A DNA stretch of 64,000 nt from Candidatus Cloacimonadota bacterium (GCA_021734835.1 JAIPIH010000011.1:1-64000); one strand, 5' to 3'. Positions 45,201 to 54,384 are shown, counted from the stretch's first letter. Numbers and translations are program-made. Notes: generated by a model from the letters alone, not told the origin.

Positions 45201-47593
45201 TTTCTACTGTCTGTTTTTCATTAGATAGTAAACGAGCATTATCAGGATCAGAAGACAATACATGCAAACTGTGGAATCTTGATAGTGGAACGGAACTCAA
45301 AACCTTCGAAGGGCATACTCGAAGTGTAACATCAGTCTGTATCACAGCTGATGGGAAACGAGCTATTTCTGGATCGGTAGACAAAACTTGCATAATATGG
45401 AACCTCGACACAGGAGAGCATCTCAAAACGCTTAAAGGACATACAGATATCATTCGTGCAGTCAGTATTTCAGCAGATGGAAAACGAGCTCTATCGGGAT
45501 CAAGCGATAAAACTTGCATATTATGGGACCTCGAAACCGGAGAGCAGCTCAAAACACTTAAAGGGCATACTAGTAGCATTCATGCGGTCAGCATTTCAGC
45601 AGATGGAAAACGAGCTCTATCGGGATCATCGGACGATACATGCAAATTATGGGATCTGACAGGGGAAGAACTCGAAATGGACAAATGGCATATGTATAGT
45701 ATCAGTTCAATTAGTGTTACATCTGGAGGTAAACGAGTATTCTCTGGTTCGTTTGATTATATTTGCGAACAGGCTGGTTTAGATAGTGGTGATTTACGCA
45801 AAATGCTTGCACGTAATTATTGGGCAAATCAGGCAGTTTGCATTTCAGTCGATGGTAAGCGAGCTTTATCAGTGTGGGGTATAAAATTAAAACTATGGGA
45901 TTTGGATAGAATGGTAGAACTAAATACATTCAAAGGACATAAAGATATTATTGAAGCAGTCAGTATCTCGCCTGATGGTAAACAAGCATTATCTGGATCT
46001 TGGGATAAAACTTGCATATTATGGGATCTTGATCAAGGAGTACAGCTCAAAACACTAAAAGGGCACAGATCTGTAATATCCTCAATCTGTATTTCATCAG
46101 ATGGTTTGCGAGCATTATCTGGATCAAAGGATGGAAAATGCATTCTGTGGGATCTCGATCAAGGAGTACAGCTCAAAACGCTTAAAGGGCATACTAGTAG
46201 CATTCATGCGGTCAGCATTTCAGCAGATGGAAAACGAGCTCTATCGGGATCATCGGACGATACATGCAAATTATGGGATCTCGAAAGTGGTGCATTACTA
46301 AGAACGCTCAAAGGGCATACAGATCCTATTGAATCAGTTAGCTTTTCTGATATTAAAAACCTTGCATTTTCAGTATCTTGGAACAATACTTGTATCTTGT
46401 GGAATCTAGATAACGGAGAAATACTCAACATGCTCAAAGGGCATACAAGAGGATTAAAAGCTGTAAGTATTTCATCTGATGGAAAGCGAGCATTGTCAGG
46501 ATCAGGGGATAAAACCTGCAAACTCTGGAGAATTGAGAATGGAGATTTGCTCAAAACTCTCATAGGTCATACGAGTTTTATTAATGCAGTTAGTATTACT
46601 AACGATGGGAAACGAGCATTATCAGGGTCAGCAGATTATACTTGCATATTATGGAACCTCAACACAGAAATGCCGCTCAAAAGGCTAAAAGGGCATACTG
46701 GAAGTGTAACATCAGTTAGTATTTCACCTGATGGGAAACGTGCCATTTCTGGATCAGAAGACACTACATGCAAACTGTGGAATCTTGATCGTGGAACTGA
46801 ACTCAAAACCTTCGAAGGGCATACTCGAAGTGTAACATCAGTCTGTATCACAGCTGATGGGAAACGAGCTATTTCTGGATCAGAAGACTATACATGTAAA
46901 TTATGGAACCTTGACAATGGGAAACTACTCAAAACTCTCAAAGGGCATACTGATAGAATTATGGCAGTTAGTATTTCTTCAGATGGTTTGAGGGCTTTGT
47001 CTGGATCAAGTGATGAAACTTGCATTCTGTGGGATATAAAGAGTGGTGAAATAATAAAAACTCTTAAAGGTCATACAGATGTGGTTAACTCTGTTTGTAT
47101 TTCATTAGATGGTAATAGAGCAATTTCAGGATCAAACGACAAGACTTGCATATTTTGGGATTTGAATAGTGGGAAGAAGATAGCCCAATTATTAAGATCG
47201 ACATCAATAAATGATGCAAAAATCTTTTTAGGAATTTTTTGGGGTGGAGAAGATAATGGGGAATTTTTTAGTGGTGATTTGGGCAGAAATTTTCTATGTT
47301 CTGGCATTCCAATAATAACAATAATTAAAACATTATATAATACAGTTAAGATATTTAATCATTTAAGCGCACGTTGTCCATATTGCGGACATTGTTTCTC
47401 ACCACCAAGAAGTGTTTTGAAAGCTATTAAAAGAATCACAACTGAAGCAAGGCTTTTACCAGATCAATCTCCCTGTCTTGAACTGCCGGATAAATATTGG
47501 GATGATCCACGCTTAATATCAGAGTGTCCGAAATGCCATGAAAAATTGAAGTTTAATCCGTTTGTAGTGGATAATAGTGGAGGGGAAGACTGA
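42206..47593 (+). CDS. DUF4062-NACHT-WD40 (19 repeats)-zinc-ribbon giant protein
   Basis: The 1795-aa protein has its own full DUF4062 (QRIFISSTFSDFHAERD, IDLRWGVT, MLGNRYGY), Walker A GESGCGKS (318-325) and Walker B LVILIDGLNQLD (about 432-443). Nineteen WD40 repeats of 42 residues span about 863-1661, with consensus LKGHT, SVSIS-DGKRALSGS, D-TC-LWDL. Seventeen are well kept; the eighth and ninth are eroded. A zinc ribbon ends the protein (CPYCGHCF near 1723, CPKCHEK near 1774, NPFVVDNS). Repeat similarity is very high and extends to exact DNA identity over 83-101 bp. Predicted NLR-like receptor resembling TEP1/NWD1 or fungal HET-E/HET-D in layout. Confidence 0.9.
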   Translation: MNEIKSDSSSHLYRWITQRIFISSTFSDFHAERDYLIKYVFPELREKYEKYKIHIRDIDLRWGVTKEEAESGKVIELCLEQIDNCRPFFICMLGNRYGYEPDIKEKNKVDPDIFKIYPELERKWTNISVTHLEILHAVISPLHRKEKIPHSFFFFRDENCIPRACKLSALSEKQKKIFEEAYFEIEETKKKKLERLKGIIEDHFESIEERIFPYKPIFDENLSNPENDELHGRFTKESLKEFGNTVKKQLEEALDVQFEKRIKFLKERREQNFLEIERDYQEVFIENRTETFIGREELLLKLHEYVKSDSSEILAVYGESGCGKSALLAKFYKDFKFDNDYNELNEDVFFIPHFIGASPVSTSKHGMLRRFCEEIFERFFKSKMEEKLLSLSGNEEEKQEQREEIKKEYEVPFDPNLLAMKFKDYLEKVNNKLVILIDGLNQLDDFDKAQELDWLPLELPANVKIIASTLEGAAKESLNRFTTRQLKIIGLNFQEKEEIIRKTPSVFAKTIEDDYIKLLVEKESSGNPLYLKISLEEMRLFGSFDKLEGKIDSLPAGVIEIFIAVIKRLENDFDSKLVEAFFCLLECSKFGLLNNELEELLEDNRKDYLVILRQLRDYFISRDGVNDFFHRGLSKAVRKKYNLEKNAVRWHRIIAYYFEKGPFFFDGNKQKDPNFRKCLEQPWQQTKGEMWDEVTDTLCNLYFIQAKCAAGMTYELLNDFNYALAVLPENEESIRIEKERQAKLYQYSEDLVLYAKSKTIELDIPECVPLKNDNLEREIPNVKSNQDRIDYLKDFNNFLGQEADNLHMYVHGIPNFAIQQAWNYSNAGPVAKTSEKISPEIQKEIMLCSKFLRPSWNPFPVVLKTLKRHTDSIYDVSITANGKRGISASRDLTCKLWDLDNGEVIKTLKGHTRAVTSVSITANGRLAFSGSWDKTCKLWDMDIGKELRTLEGHTDIINAVSMTNDGKRALSGSRDETCILWDLETGEQLKTLKGHKSSVSTVCFSLDSKRALSGSEDNTCKLWNLDSGTELKTFEGHTRSVTSVCITADGKRAISGSVDKTCIIWNLDTGEHLKTLKGHTDIIRAVSISADGKRALSGSSDKTCILWDLETGEQLKTLKGHTSSIHAVSISADGKRALSGSSDDTCKLWDLTGEELEMDKWHMYSISSISVTSGGKRVFSGSFDYICEQAGLDSGDLRKMLARNYWANQAVCISVDGKRALSVWGIKLKLWDLDRMVELNTFKGHKDIIEAVSISPDGKQALSGSWDKTCILWDLDQGVQLKTLKGHRSVISSICISSDGLRALSGSKDGKCILWDLDQGVQLKTLKGHTSSIHAVSISADGKRALSGSSDDTCKLWDLESGALLRTLKGHTDPIESVSFSDIKNLAFSVSWNNTCILWNLDNGEILNMLKGHTRGLKAVSISSDGKRALSGSGDKTCKLWRIENGDLLKTLIGHTSFINAVSITNDGKRALSGSADYTCILWNLNTEMPLKRLKGHTGSVTSVSISPDGKRAISGSEDTTCKLWNLDRGTELKTFEGHTRSVTSVCITADGKRAISGSEDYTCKLWNLDNGKLLKTLKGHTDRIMAVSISSDGLRALSGSSDETCILWDIKSGEIIKTLKGHTDVVNSVCISLDGNRAISGSNDKTCIFWDLNSGKKIAQLLRSTSINDAKIFLGIFWGGEDNGEFFSGDLGRNFLCSGIPIITIIKTLYNTVKIFNHLSARCPYCGHCFSPPRSVLKAIKRITTEARLLPDQSPCLELPDKYWDDPRLISECPKCHEKLKFNPFVVDNSGGED
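44796..47190 (+). repeat. Array of nineteen 126-bp WD40-coding repeats
   Basis: Repeats are in phase at 126 bp. Segments 45557-45657 and 46181-46281 are identical over 101 bp, and 45293-45375 and 46799-46881 over 83 bp. These identities between non-adjacent repeats indicate duplication or gene conversion inside the gene. Confidence 0.88.
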
Positions 47594-47910
47594 TAGTAAT
47601 GTAAAATTGAAAATTGAAAATGGAAAATTATAAAGAGGAAGAAAGAGAGGCGGGAGACGGAAAGGTGAAATTGAGAAAATGGGAAGATGAGAAAGTGGGA
47701 AATTGAGAAGACGAGAAGATGAAAAGAGGGAGAGAATGATAGAGGAAATTATATGCAAAGAAGACGAAAAATAATCAGAGTATTTGTAAGCTCTACTTTT
47801 GAAGATTTTAAGCTGGAAAGAGATGCTCTCCAATTAGGAGCATTTAAAAATCTAAGAACATATTGTCAGAAGCAAGGCTGGCAGTTCCAGGCAGTTGATC
47901 TGCGCTGGGG
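47501..47910 (+). repeat. Direct repeat R', second copy
   Basis: This is the right-hand copy of the repeat at 41710-42198, spanning the end of the 42206 gene, the purine-rich spacer and the first 53 codons of the 47753 gene. The spacer part (from about 47597) recurs a third time at about 52638, after the 47753 gene. Confidence 0.8.
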
Positions 47911-50900
47911 AATTAGTAATGAAGCGACTATTGATCAGCGAACTATGGAGATTTGCTTAAAAGAAATTGAACGTTGCCAAACTTTGTCACCTAAACCTAA
48001 TTTTGTTGTTTTACTGGGACAGCGCTATGGCTGGTGTCCGTTACCGGATAAAATCCTGGAAAGCGTTTTCGAGCAAATGAAAGAAGAATTGATTGATGAG
48101 AAATTATTAGATAAATTTAATGCATGGTATGATTTGGATGAGAATGAGTTACCAGAACCGGTTTGGGGCCTTCAACCGCGATCTGGCAGGTTTTTTGATA
48201 TAAATGAATTCGAAACGGAAGTAGAAAAACCTTTAAGTAAATTCTTCTCAGACTGGGCAGCCAAAAATCTTCCTGATCCTAATGATGAGAAATACTGGGA
48301 TGATCCTAAGGCAAAGCAGCGGCTGAAAATGGAACGGTCAGCAACTGAACAGGAAATACAGGTAGGAGCCTTAAAAATTGATAATGCTGAAGAGCACGTA
48401 ATTGCATATTTCAGAGATAAGATAAAAGATTGTCCTTCGGGCAAGAAAGATTTTATTGATAATGATCTAGCAAGAATAAATAATCTAAAAAAGAGATTAA
48501 AAGACAAGATCACAGAAAGAAATATTATAAAGTTACCTGCAATCTGGGACAAAGATAAGGATACTCTTAATGGTTCACATCTGCAGGAGCTATCTGATGA
48601 AATTGAAGAAAGGTTGAAAAAAATCATTGATTCGGAGATTGAAAAGTATAGTTCCGTTGATGAAAATGAAATGGAAGATATAGCTCATATAAAATTTGCT
48701 GAGGAGAGAAGTTGTGGTTTTGCAGGAAGAGAAGATGATCTAAAAATATTAGATAATTACATTAATTCTGATGATAGAGTACCTTTAATTATTTATGGAG
48801 AATCAGGAGTTGGTAAAACATCTTTGATGTCAAAGGCACTTCTTGAATGTATTGCGAGAAACAAGAATAATCACCAAAAAGTGATTGGCAGATTTATTGG
48901 CACAACCGGAAAATCATCTAATGGCAATTCTCTTCTTCATAATATTTGCTATAAAATATGTCGTGAATATAATGGTAATTCAGATGAAATTCCTTTAGAA
49001 CCATCAGTAATGCAATACAAGTTTAATAATTATCTTAGTATGGTAACAGAAGAAAAGCCTTTAATAGTTTTCATAGATGCTCTGGATCAATTTTATGATA
49101 ATGATCCTTTTGTGCAGATGAACTGGTTACCTGAGGAACTACCAGAGCAGGTTAAGATAATTATATCAACATTAAAAGGTAAGAGCTATGATATTCTGTT
49201 CGAGAATAAAAAGTATAAATTTCTAGAATTAAATGGATTAACAATCGAGAATGGAGAAGAAGCTTTGCGATATTGGTTAAAGGGTAATAATAGAAAACTG
49301 CGAGATCATCAATTTAATGATGTTATTAAAGGTTTCCAAAAAGCAGATTGTAATCCTTTATATTTAAAATTAGCCTTTGACCAGGTAAAAAAATGGAAAT
49401 CAAAAGGCACTAGGGTTAGACTTGGGCATAGCATTCAGGAATTGATAGAAGATTTGTATAAAGCCCTTGCCAGACCAGAATTCCATGGTACTAGTGTAGA
49501 TAGAGTGTTACCGGCTTTGCGATGTGCTAAAAATGGACTAAGTGATGATGAAATCCTGGGCATTCTTGCTAATGACAATGAATTCTGGAATGGTTTTGGT
49601 ATTCAGTCTTTTCATGAATATCCTCATTTGGATTCAAAGACAGAAAATCAGAAGCTTATCCCTCCGGTTTTATGGATCAGGCTTTATCACGACCTGGAAT
49701 ATTATCTCACCAGACGTGCTGTTCCTGGTGGAGAGGTGATAACATTTTATCACAGACAATTGGCAGAAGCTATTGATGAAATATATTTTTGGAATGAATC
49801 GGAAAAGACTAATAAACATAAAGAAATTGCAAAATATTTTATGCAAAAAAAATGGTTCAGGCAAATCGAACCTGTTCAAATACCTAATGTTCGCAAATGT
49901 GATGAACTGCCCTGGCAACAGACCCAAGCTGGAATGTGGGATGAGCTGACAGCTACACTTTGCGACTTAGACTTTATTCAGGCAAAGAGTGCGGCCGGTA
50001 TGACTTACGAACTGGTAAAAGATTTTAATAATGCATTGGAAGCTATTCCAGACAATGCAGAAAATAATCGTAATGAAAAGGAACGTCAGGCAAGACTTGA
50101 TAAATATGCCAAAGATATTGTACTATATGCTGAAGGAAAAATCAAAGTGTTGGATATACCTCCAAGCATTACACCCTGGACAGAGGAACAGATAGATACC
50201 GAGATTGAGCGGATAAAAACCTACCCGACAAGAGCTGATCGCTTGAGAGATTTTCTTAATTTTTTAAGGCATGAAAGTAGTAACCTGCAAGACTATGCTA
50301 GTGAATTTCCTCACTTTGCTACCCAGCAAGCCTGGAATTATGTAATTGAAGGACCTGTAGGCAAAGTAGCAGAAAATAGATCGGCTGAAATCTATAATAC
50401 TTTGCTTCTACGAGTACAGAGCAGCCGTCCAGTTTGGAATCCTCTGACACAGGTTTTACAAACTCTCAAAGGGCATACTGATTGTGTCTCTGCTGTTTCC
50501 ATTAGTCCAAATGGAAGGCGAGCAATTTCTGGATCAGCGGACGAAACCTGTATTGTCTGGGATCTGGAAAGTGGTGAACCGATACAAACTCTCAAAGGGC
50601 ATACTAGTGATGTCCTATCTGTTTCTATCAGCGCAGATGGAAAGCGAGCAATTTCTGGATCAGATGATAAGAGTTCCATTTTATGGGATTTGGAGAGTGG
50701 TAAACAAATACAAACTCTCAAAGGGCATAGTGATAGAGTTTATTCAGTTTCCATCAGTCCAGATGGAAGGCGAGCGATTTCTGGATCAGAGGACGAGAGT
50801 TGCATTTTATGGAATTTGGAGAGTGGTAAATCAATACATACTCTCAAAGGGCATAGTGGTAGAGTTTATTCAGTTTCTATCAGCGCAGATGGAAGGCGAG

Positions 50901-52585
50901 CAATTTCTGGATCCGATGACGAGAGTTGTATTTTATGGGATTTGGAGAGTGGTAAACCAATACATATTCTCAAGGGGCATAGTGGTAGAGTTTATTCAGT
51001 TTCCATCAGTCCAGATGGAAGGCGAGCAATTTCTGGATCCATCTTATGGAATCTGGAGAGTGGTGAACCAATTCAAAAACTTAAATGTATTTTTAATAAG
51101 TGGAATTCTGTCTCTATTTGCCCAGATGGGAAACTAGCAATTTCTGAATCCTATGGAATGACTTCCTTTTTGAAAAACCGCAATGCACTTAGTCAACCTA
51201 AGGCTTGCTATCTTTGGGATCTGGAGAGTGGTGAACCAATAAAAACACTCAAAGGGCATATTGATGAAGTAATGTCTGTCTCTATTTGTGCTGATGGAAG
51301 TCGAGCAATTTCTGGATCCAAGGACTGTACTTGCATATTATGGGATCCGGAAAGAGGTAAGTTATTACAGAACCCAATTGGACATAATTATGCAGTTTCT
51401 TCAATTCCAATCAGACCAGATGGTAAACGAGTAATTTATAAAGCTACGGACTGGGATAACTATTTATGGGATCTGGAGAGTGGTAAACAATCTCGATTTC
51501 CTATTCCGGGTGATGTTTCTTCAATTCCAATCAGTCCAGATGGAAGACAGGCAATTGGGAAATTATCCAAAAATTTTGATCTGCTGGATCTGGAGAGTGG
51601 TAAACAAATACAACACTTCGAAAAAGAACAAACTCATTTTATCAATACTGTTTCCTTCAGTCCAGATGGAAAGCGAGTAATTTCCGGTTATGAAGACAAT
51701 ACTTGCATTTTGTGGGATCTGGAGAGTGGTAAACAAATACAAACTCTTATTGGGCATGATAATGGTGTTATTGCAGCTTCCTTCAGTCCAGATGGAAGAC
51801 GAGTAATTTCCAGCTCTTGGGATAAGACTTGTATTTTATGGGATCTGGTGAGTGGTAAACCAATAAAAACTCTCATTGGACATAAATGGGGTGTTATGGC
51901 TGTTTGCTTCAGTCCAGACGGAAGACAAGCAGTTTCCAGTTCAGATGACCGAACTTGTATTGTATGGGATCTAGAGAATGGGAAATCAATACATATTCTC
52001 AACGGACATACTGAAAGGGTCAATACTATTTCTATCAGCGCAGATGGAAAAAGAGTAATTTCTGGTTCTGATGATAGAACTTGTATTTTGTGGGATATGG
52101 TAAGCGGAGAAAAAATTGCGATATATAAGACTTTGTCAAAAATTAAAAGTATAAATCAAATAAATAATACATTTTATTTAGAATGTGAGGATACTGATAT
52201 ACCTGGTGAAATTATTCCTTTAAAATCAGGTAACGGAGTACTAAACCATGGTTTTGTAATTGTAACAGTCCGTAAAATATGGGATAGTAAAAATAAAATT
52301 TACCTGCCATTTAGCGCTGATTGTCCTTTTTGTGGTCATCGATTCAAACCACCTGAAGATGTTCTTGAAACTATTAGAATAATAACTAAAGAAGCTGGTT
52401 TAAGACCTGATCAGTCTCCCTGTCTTGAATTGCCGGATAAATATTGGGATGATCCAGGATTATTATCAGAGTGTCCGAAATGCCATGAGAAATTGAAGTA
52501 TAATCCGTTTGTAGTGGATAATAGTGAAGGGGAAGAGGGGGGCGAGGGAGTGAAGGGGAGAAGGGGAGAAGAGGTGAAACAGTGA
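47753..52585 (+). CDS. DUF4062-NACHT-WD40 (about 13 repeats)-zinc-ribbon giant protein
   Basis: The 1610-aa protein has DUF4062 (RVFVSSTFEDFKLERD, VDLRWGIS, LLGQRYGW), Walker A GESGVGKT (349-356) and Walker B LIVFIDALDQF (about 437-447). About thirteen WD40 repeats cover 904-1454, with consensus LKGH, YSVSIS-DGRRAISGS, ILWDLESGK. Repeat five lacks five codons before ILW, repeat six carries a 14-15-residue insertion, and repeats eight and nine are eroded. A zinc ribbon ends it (CPFCGHRF near 1523, CPKCHEK near 1574). After NPFVVDNSEGE the stop seen in relatives is lost, and the frame runs 16 more codons into the purine-rich repeat. AGAGG precedes the ATG. Confidence 0.9.
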   Translation: MQRRRKIIRVFVSSTFEDFKLERDALQLGAFKNLRTYCQKQGWQFQAVDLRWGISNEATIDQRTMEICLKEIERCQTLSPKPNFVVLLGQRYGWCPLPDKILESVFEQMKEELIDEKLLDKFNAWYDLDENELPEPVWGLQPRSGRFFDINEFETEVEKPLSKFFSDWAAKNLPDPNDEKYWDDPKAKQRLKMERSATEQEIQVGALKIDNAEEHVIAYFRDKIKDCPSGKKDFIDNDLARINNLKKRLKDKITERNIIKLPAIWDKDKDTLNGSHLQELSDEIEERLKKIIDSEIEKYSSVDENEMEDIAHIKFAEERSCGFAGREDDLKILDNYINSDDRVPLIIYGESGVGKTSLMSKALLECIARNKNNHQKVIGRFIGTTGKSSNGNSLLHNICYKICREYNGNSDEIPLEPSVMQYKFNNYLSMVTEEKPLIVFIDALDQFYDNDPFVQMNWLPEELPEQVKIIISTLKGKSYDILFENKKYKFLELNGLTIENGEEALRYWLKGNNRKLRDHQFNDVIKGFQKADCNPLYLKLAFDQVKKWKSKGTRVRLGHSIQELIEDLYKALARPEFHGTSVDRVLPALRCAKNGLSDDEILGILANDNEFWNGFGIQSFHEYPHLDSKTENQKLIPPVLWIRLYHDLEYYLTRRAVPGGEVITFYHRQLAEAIDEIYFWNESEKTNKHKEIAKYFMQKKWFRQIEPVQIPNVRKCDELPWQQTQAGMWDELTATLCDLDFIQAKSAAGMTYELVKDFNNALEAIPDNAENNRNEKERQARLDKYAKDIVLYAEGKIKVLDIPPSITPWTEEQIDTEIERIKTYPTRADRLRDFLNFLRHESSNLQDYASEFPHFATQQAWNYVIEGPVGKVAENRSAEIYNTLLLRVQSSRPVWNPLTQVLQTLKGHTDCVSAVSISPNGRRAISGSADETCIVWDLESGEPIQTLKGHTSDVLSVSISADGKRAISGSDDKSSILWDLESGKQIQTLKGHSDRVYSVSISPDGRRAISGSEDESCILWNLESGKSIHTLKGHSGRVYSVSISADGRRAISGSDDESCILWDLESGKPIHILKGHSGRVYSVSISPDGRRAISGSILWNLESGEPIQKLKCIFNKWNSVSICPDGKLAISESYGMTSFLKNRNALSQPKACYLWDLESGEPIKTLKGHIDEVMSVSICADGSRAISGSKDCTCILWDPERGKLLQNPIGHNYAVSSIPIRPDGKRVIYKATDWDNYLWDLESGKQSRFPIPGDVSSIPISPDGRQAIGKLSKNFDLLDLESGKQIQHFEKEQTHFINTVSFSPDGKRVISGYEDNTCILWDLESGKQIQTLIGHDNGVIAASFSPDGRRVISSSWDKTCILWDLVSGKPIKTLIGHKWGVMAVCFSPDGRQAVSSSDDRTCIVWDLENGKSIHILNGHTERVNTISISADGKRVISGSDDRTCILWDMVSGEKIAIYKTLSKIKSINQINNTFYLECEDTDIPGEIIPLKSGNGVLNHGFVIVTVRKIWDSKNKIYLPFSADCPFCGHRFKPPEDVLETIRIITKEAGLRPDQSPCLELPDKYWDDPGLLSECPKCHEKLKYNPFVVDNSEGEEGGEGVKGRRGEEVKQ

Positions 52586-52860
52586 AGATGGGAAGATGAG
52601 AAGATGAGAAGATGCTGGGAGAGGGATTGACTGAAAGTAATGTAAAATTGAAAATTGAAAATGGAAAATTGTAAAGAGGATGAAAGAGAGGCGGGAGACG
52701 GAAAGCTGAAATTGAGAAGATGGGAAGATGAGAAAATGTGAAGAGGGGAAGGGGAGAAAAAGCGACTTCACGACTTCACGACAAAGCGAGGGTGGGAAGT
52801 AGAGGAATAGAGTGATTGAGGGAAAGAGGGATAGACGGAGATGAAGATGAAGGGGGAAAT
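52586..52860. repeat. Purine-rich intergenic repeat, third spacer copy
   Basis: The tract holds GATGAGAA-type units and, from about 52638, the same TAATGTAAAATTG spacer found after the remnant at 41677 and after the 42206 gene. AGGGGG at 52851-52856 within it serves as ribosome site for the GTG at 52861. Confidence 0.7.
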
Positions 52861-54384
52861 GTGATTCTGGATGGAATAAAAGATCGGATTGGGAATTTGG
52901 TGGTGAATGCGTTTAGCGTTGCTTCCTGGGCAACTTGGATGGCAATTCCTTCCTGGAATATAACTTTGGATATGGGACTTTGCATAGCTCCCATGCTTGA
53001 TATCTCTCGTCTCTTTTTAAGTGATTTGCGGGAAGAGCATTATCAGGGATTATTGATGTGGTTAAGGAAGGTTCAAGATATAAAGGATCAAGAAACTTCT
53101 CAAATATTTATCTATAAGAAGAATGTTAGCGTTTTAAGAAATCTGATCGAAACAATAGCCATCATACATAATAGAAGCATTAAATGTGACATTATCGGAT
53201 TAGAGGATGGAGAGAAAGTTATTCTTGATAGTAAAAAGACGATGACTGTGTTTGAAATATCACATGATATTCCTGCTCTGGGTTGCGTGATTACTGAATC
53301 TAAAAAACAATTAAAGAGAGATTATCGGCATTTGAATTCTAAAGAGATCAAGAAGTCAATTAAGGATGGGATAGATATTTTTGATATCATTGAGAAACCT
53401 TTATTAACTTATATCTCTAAGGCAACTCCGCAGATATTTAATGATCATCCTATGTTATTAAATTCTGAGACATTGATAATCGGATGTGACTCTTTTGATG
53501 ACGTAATGGAATATGGTCAAATAAACTCTGGAGACGAATCAGAATTAACAAATTCTCATATCCGTACGCTTTCAATAATATTAGAGAATTTTCATGGAAA
53601 GAATCTGGTATTTTGTCATGTTCCCTCAAAATTTACTCACTGTGATATTCATGCCTTCCTGTTACCAAGATTGCCTGTCTCTCAAAGAGGGAAATTATCA
53701 ATTCTCCCTTATCGGAATAATGCTATTGTAGGATGTAAAACTCCTTGTTCATCAATTTCTGATGAAGTATTGAAAGATGCAGAGCATGAAGAAATTTCTA
53801 CTTTATACTGGGAGATAGCGGAGTTTCCTGGATATTTTGGGTATGGAAAATCAAAGATGCATGATCATTTTGCTAAAAAATACGGTACATATCAAATTGC
53901 CTGGGCAGTAAATGGTAAATTGTTTGATCAGAGGAGTTCCCTGCAATTATATGAAGATGCTTATTATCAGTTTCTGAAACGAAATCCTGAATTGACGGAC
54001 TGGCTGATAAATATTGCTGCTGATATTTATGATACATCTCCCGGTAATCCGGAATCAGGAATTAATTATGATATGCAAGACCGGAATAAGCCCAACCATT
54101 ATCATGATATTGCTGTCCGCCGCAGTCTATTGCGTTTAAATAAATGGTTCAAGGGAGATCATCTGGTGGAGATTCGTGGTCTTAGATCTGAAGGTTATGT
54201 TTTGAATCCGGGAATAGTCCCGTTTCATCAGCCTGAGCTTATTCGTCAGCCGGAGTGGAAGGCTAACTGGATAATTCCCGGGAGTATTGAAAGCTTCTGG
54301 CAATCAAATAAAGTTATTATTACTCCCAAAGATGATAGTAGTTGCAAGGAATTTTTAGAGACCAAAAATCCAGTTAGCATCTGA
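52861..54384 (+). CDS. RNase Z-like metallo-beta-lactamase-fold protein with degenerate metal site
   Basis: I start at GTG 52861, 4 nt after AGGGGG; an earlier TTG at 52816 lies in simple repeat. The 507-aa protein follows the RNase Z order: LDMG, then LFLSDLREEHYQGLL where active enzymes have THLHGDHxxGL, then FEISHDIPALGCVI and later LVFCHVPSKFTH. Several metal-binding His and Asp residues are replaced, so classical tRNA 3' processing is unlikely. Residues about 320-490 form a second conserved-looking domain (FPGYFGYGKSKMHDHFAKKYG, YEDAYYQFLKRNPE) of unknown function. The last few codons read out of frame into a metallophosphoesterase remnant, so the native C-terminus may be altered. Confidence 0.55.
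   Translation: MILDGIKDRIGNLVVNAFSVASWATWMAIPSWNITLDMGLCIAPMLDISRLFLSDLREEHYQGLLMWLRKVQDIKDQETSQIFIYKKNVSVLRNLIETIAIIHNRSIKCDIIGLEDGEKVILDSKKTMTVFEISHDIPALGCVITESKKQLKRDYRHLNSKEIKKSIKDGIDIFDIIEKPLLTYISKATPQIFNDHPMLLNSETLIIGCDSFDDVMEYGQINSGDESELTNSHIRTLSIILENFHGKNLVFCHVPSKFTHCDIHAFLLPRLPVSQRGKLSILPYRNNAIVGCKTPCSSISDEVLKDAEHEEISTLYWEIAEFPGYFGYGKSKMHDHFAKKYGTYQIAWAVNGKLFDQRSSLQLYEDAYYQFLKRNPELTDWLINIAADIYDTSPGNPESGINYDMQDRNKPNHYHDIAVRRSLLRLNKWFKGDHLVEIRGLRSEGYVLNPGIVPFHQPELIRQPEWKANWIIPGSIESFWQSNKVIITPKDDSSCKEFLETKNPVSI

Noticed and set aside
44824-45579. 251-aa open frame antisense to the WD40 array, with regular internal repeats
   Set aside because: Its periodicity mirrors the 126-bp repeats of the coding strand, and it lacks any domain or ribosome site. 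It is a shadow of the 42206 gene.
45557-46281. Spaced identical segments that could suggest a CRISPR-like array
   Set aside because: The spacing is in whole codons, the frame stays open, and the units encode WD40 blades. No cas gene is present.
50484-51137. 217-aa repetitive frame inside the 47753 gene
   Set aside because: It is an alternative reading of the 126-bp WD40 repeats in the same strand and stops where the repeats become irregular.
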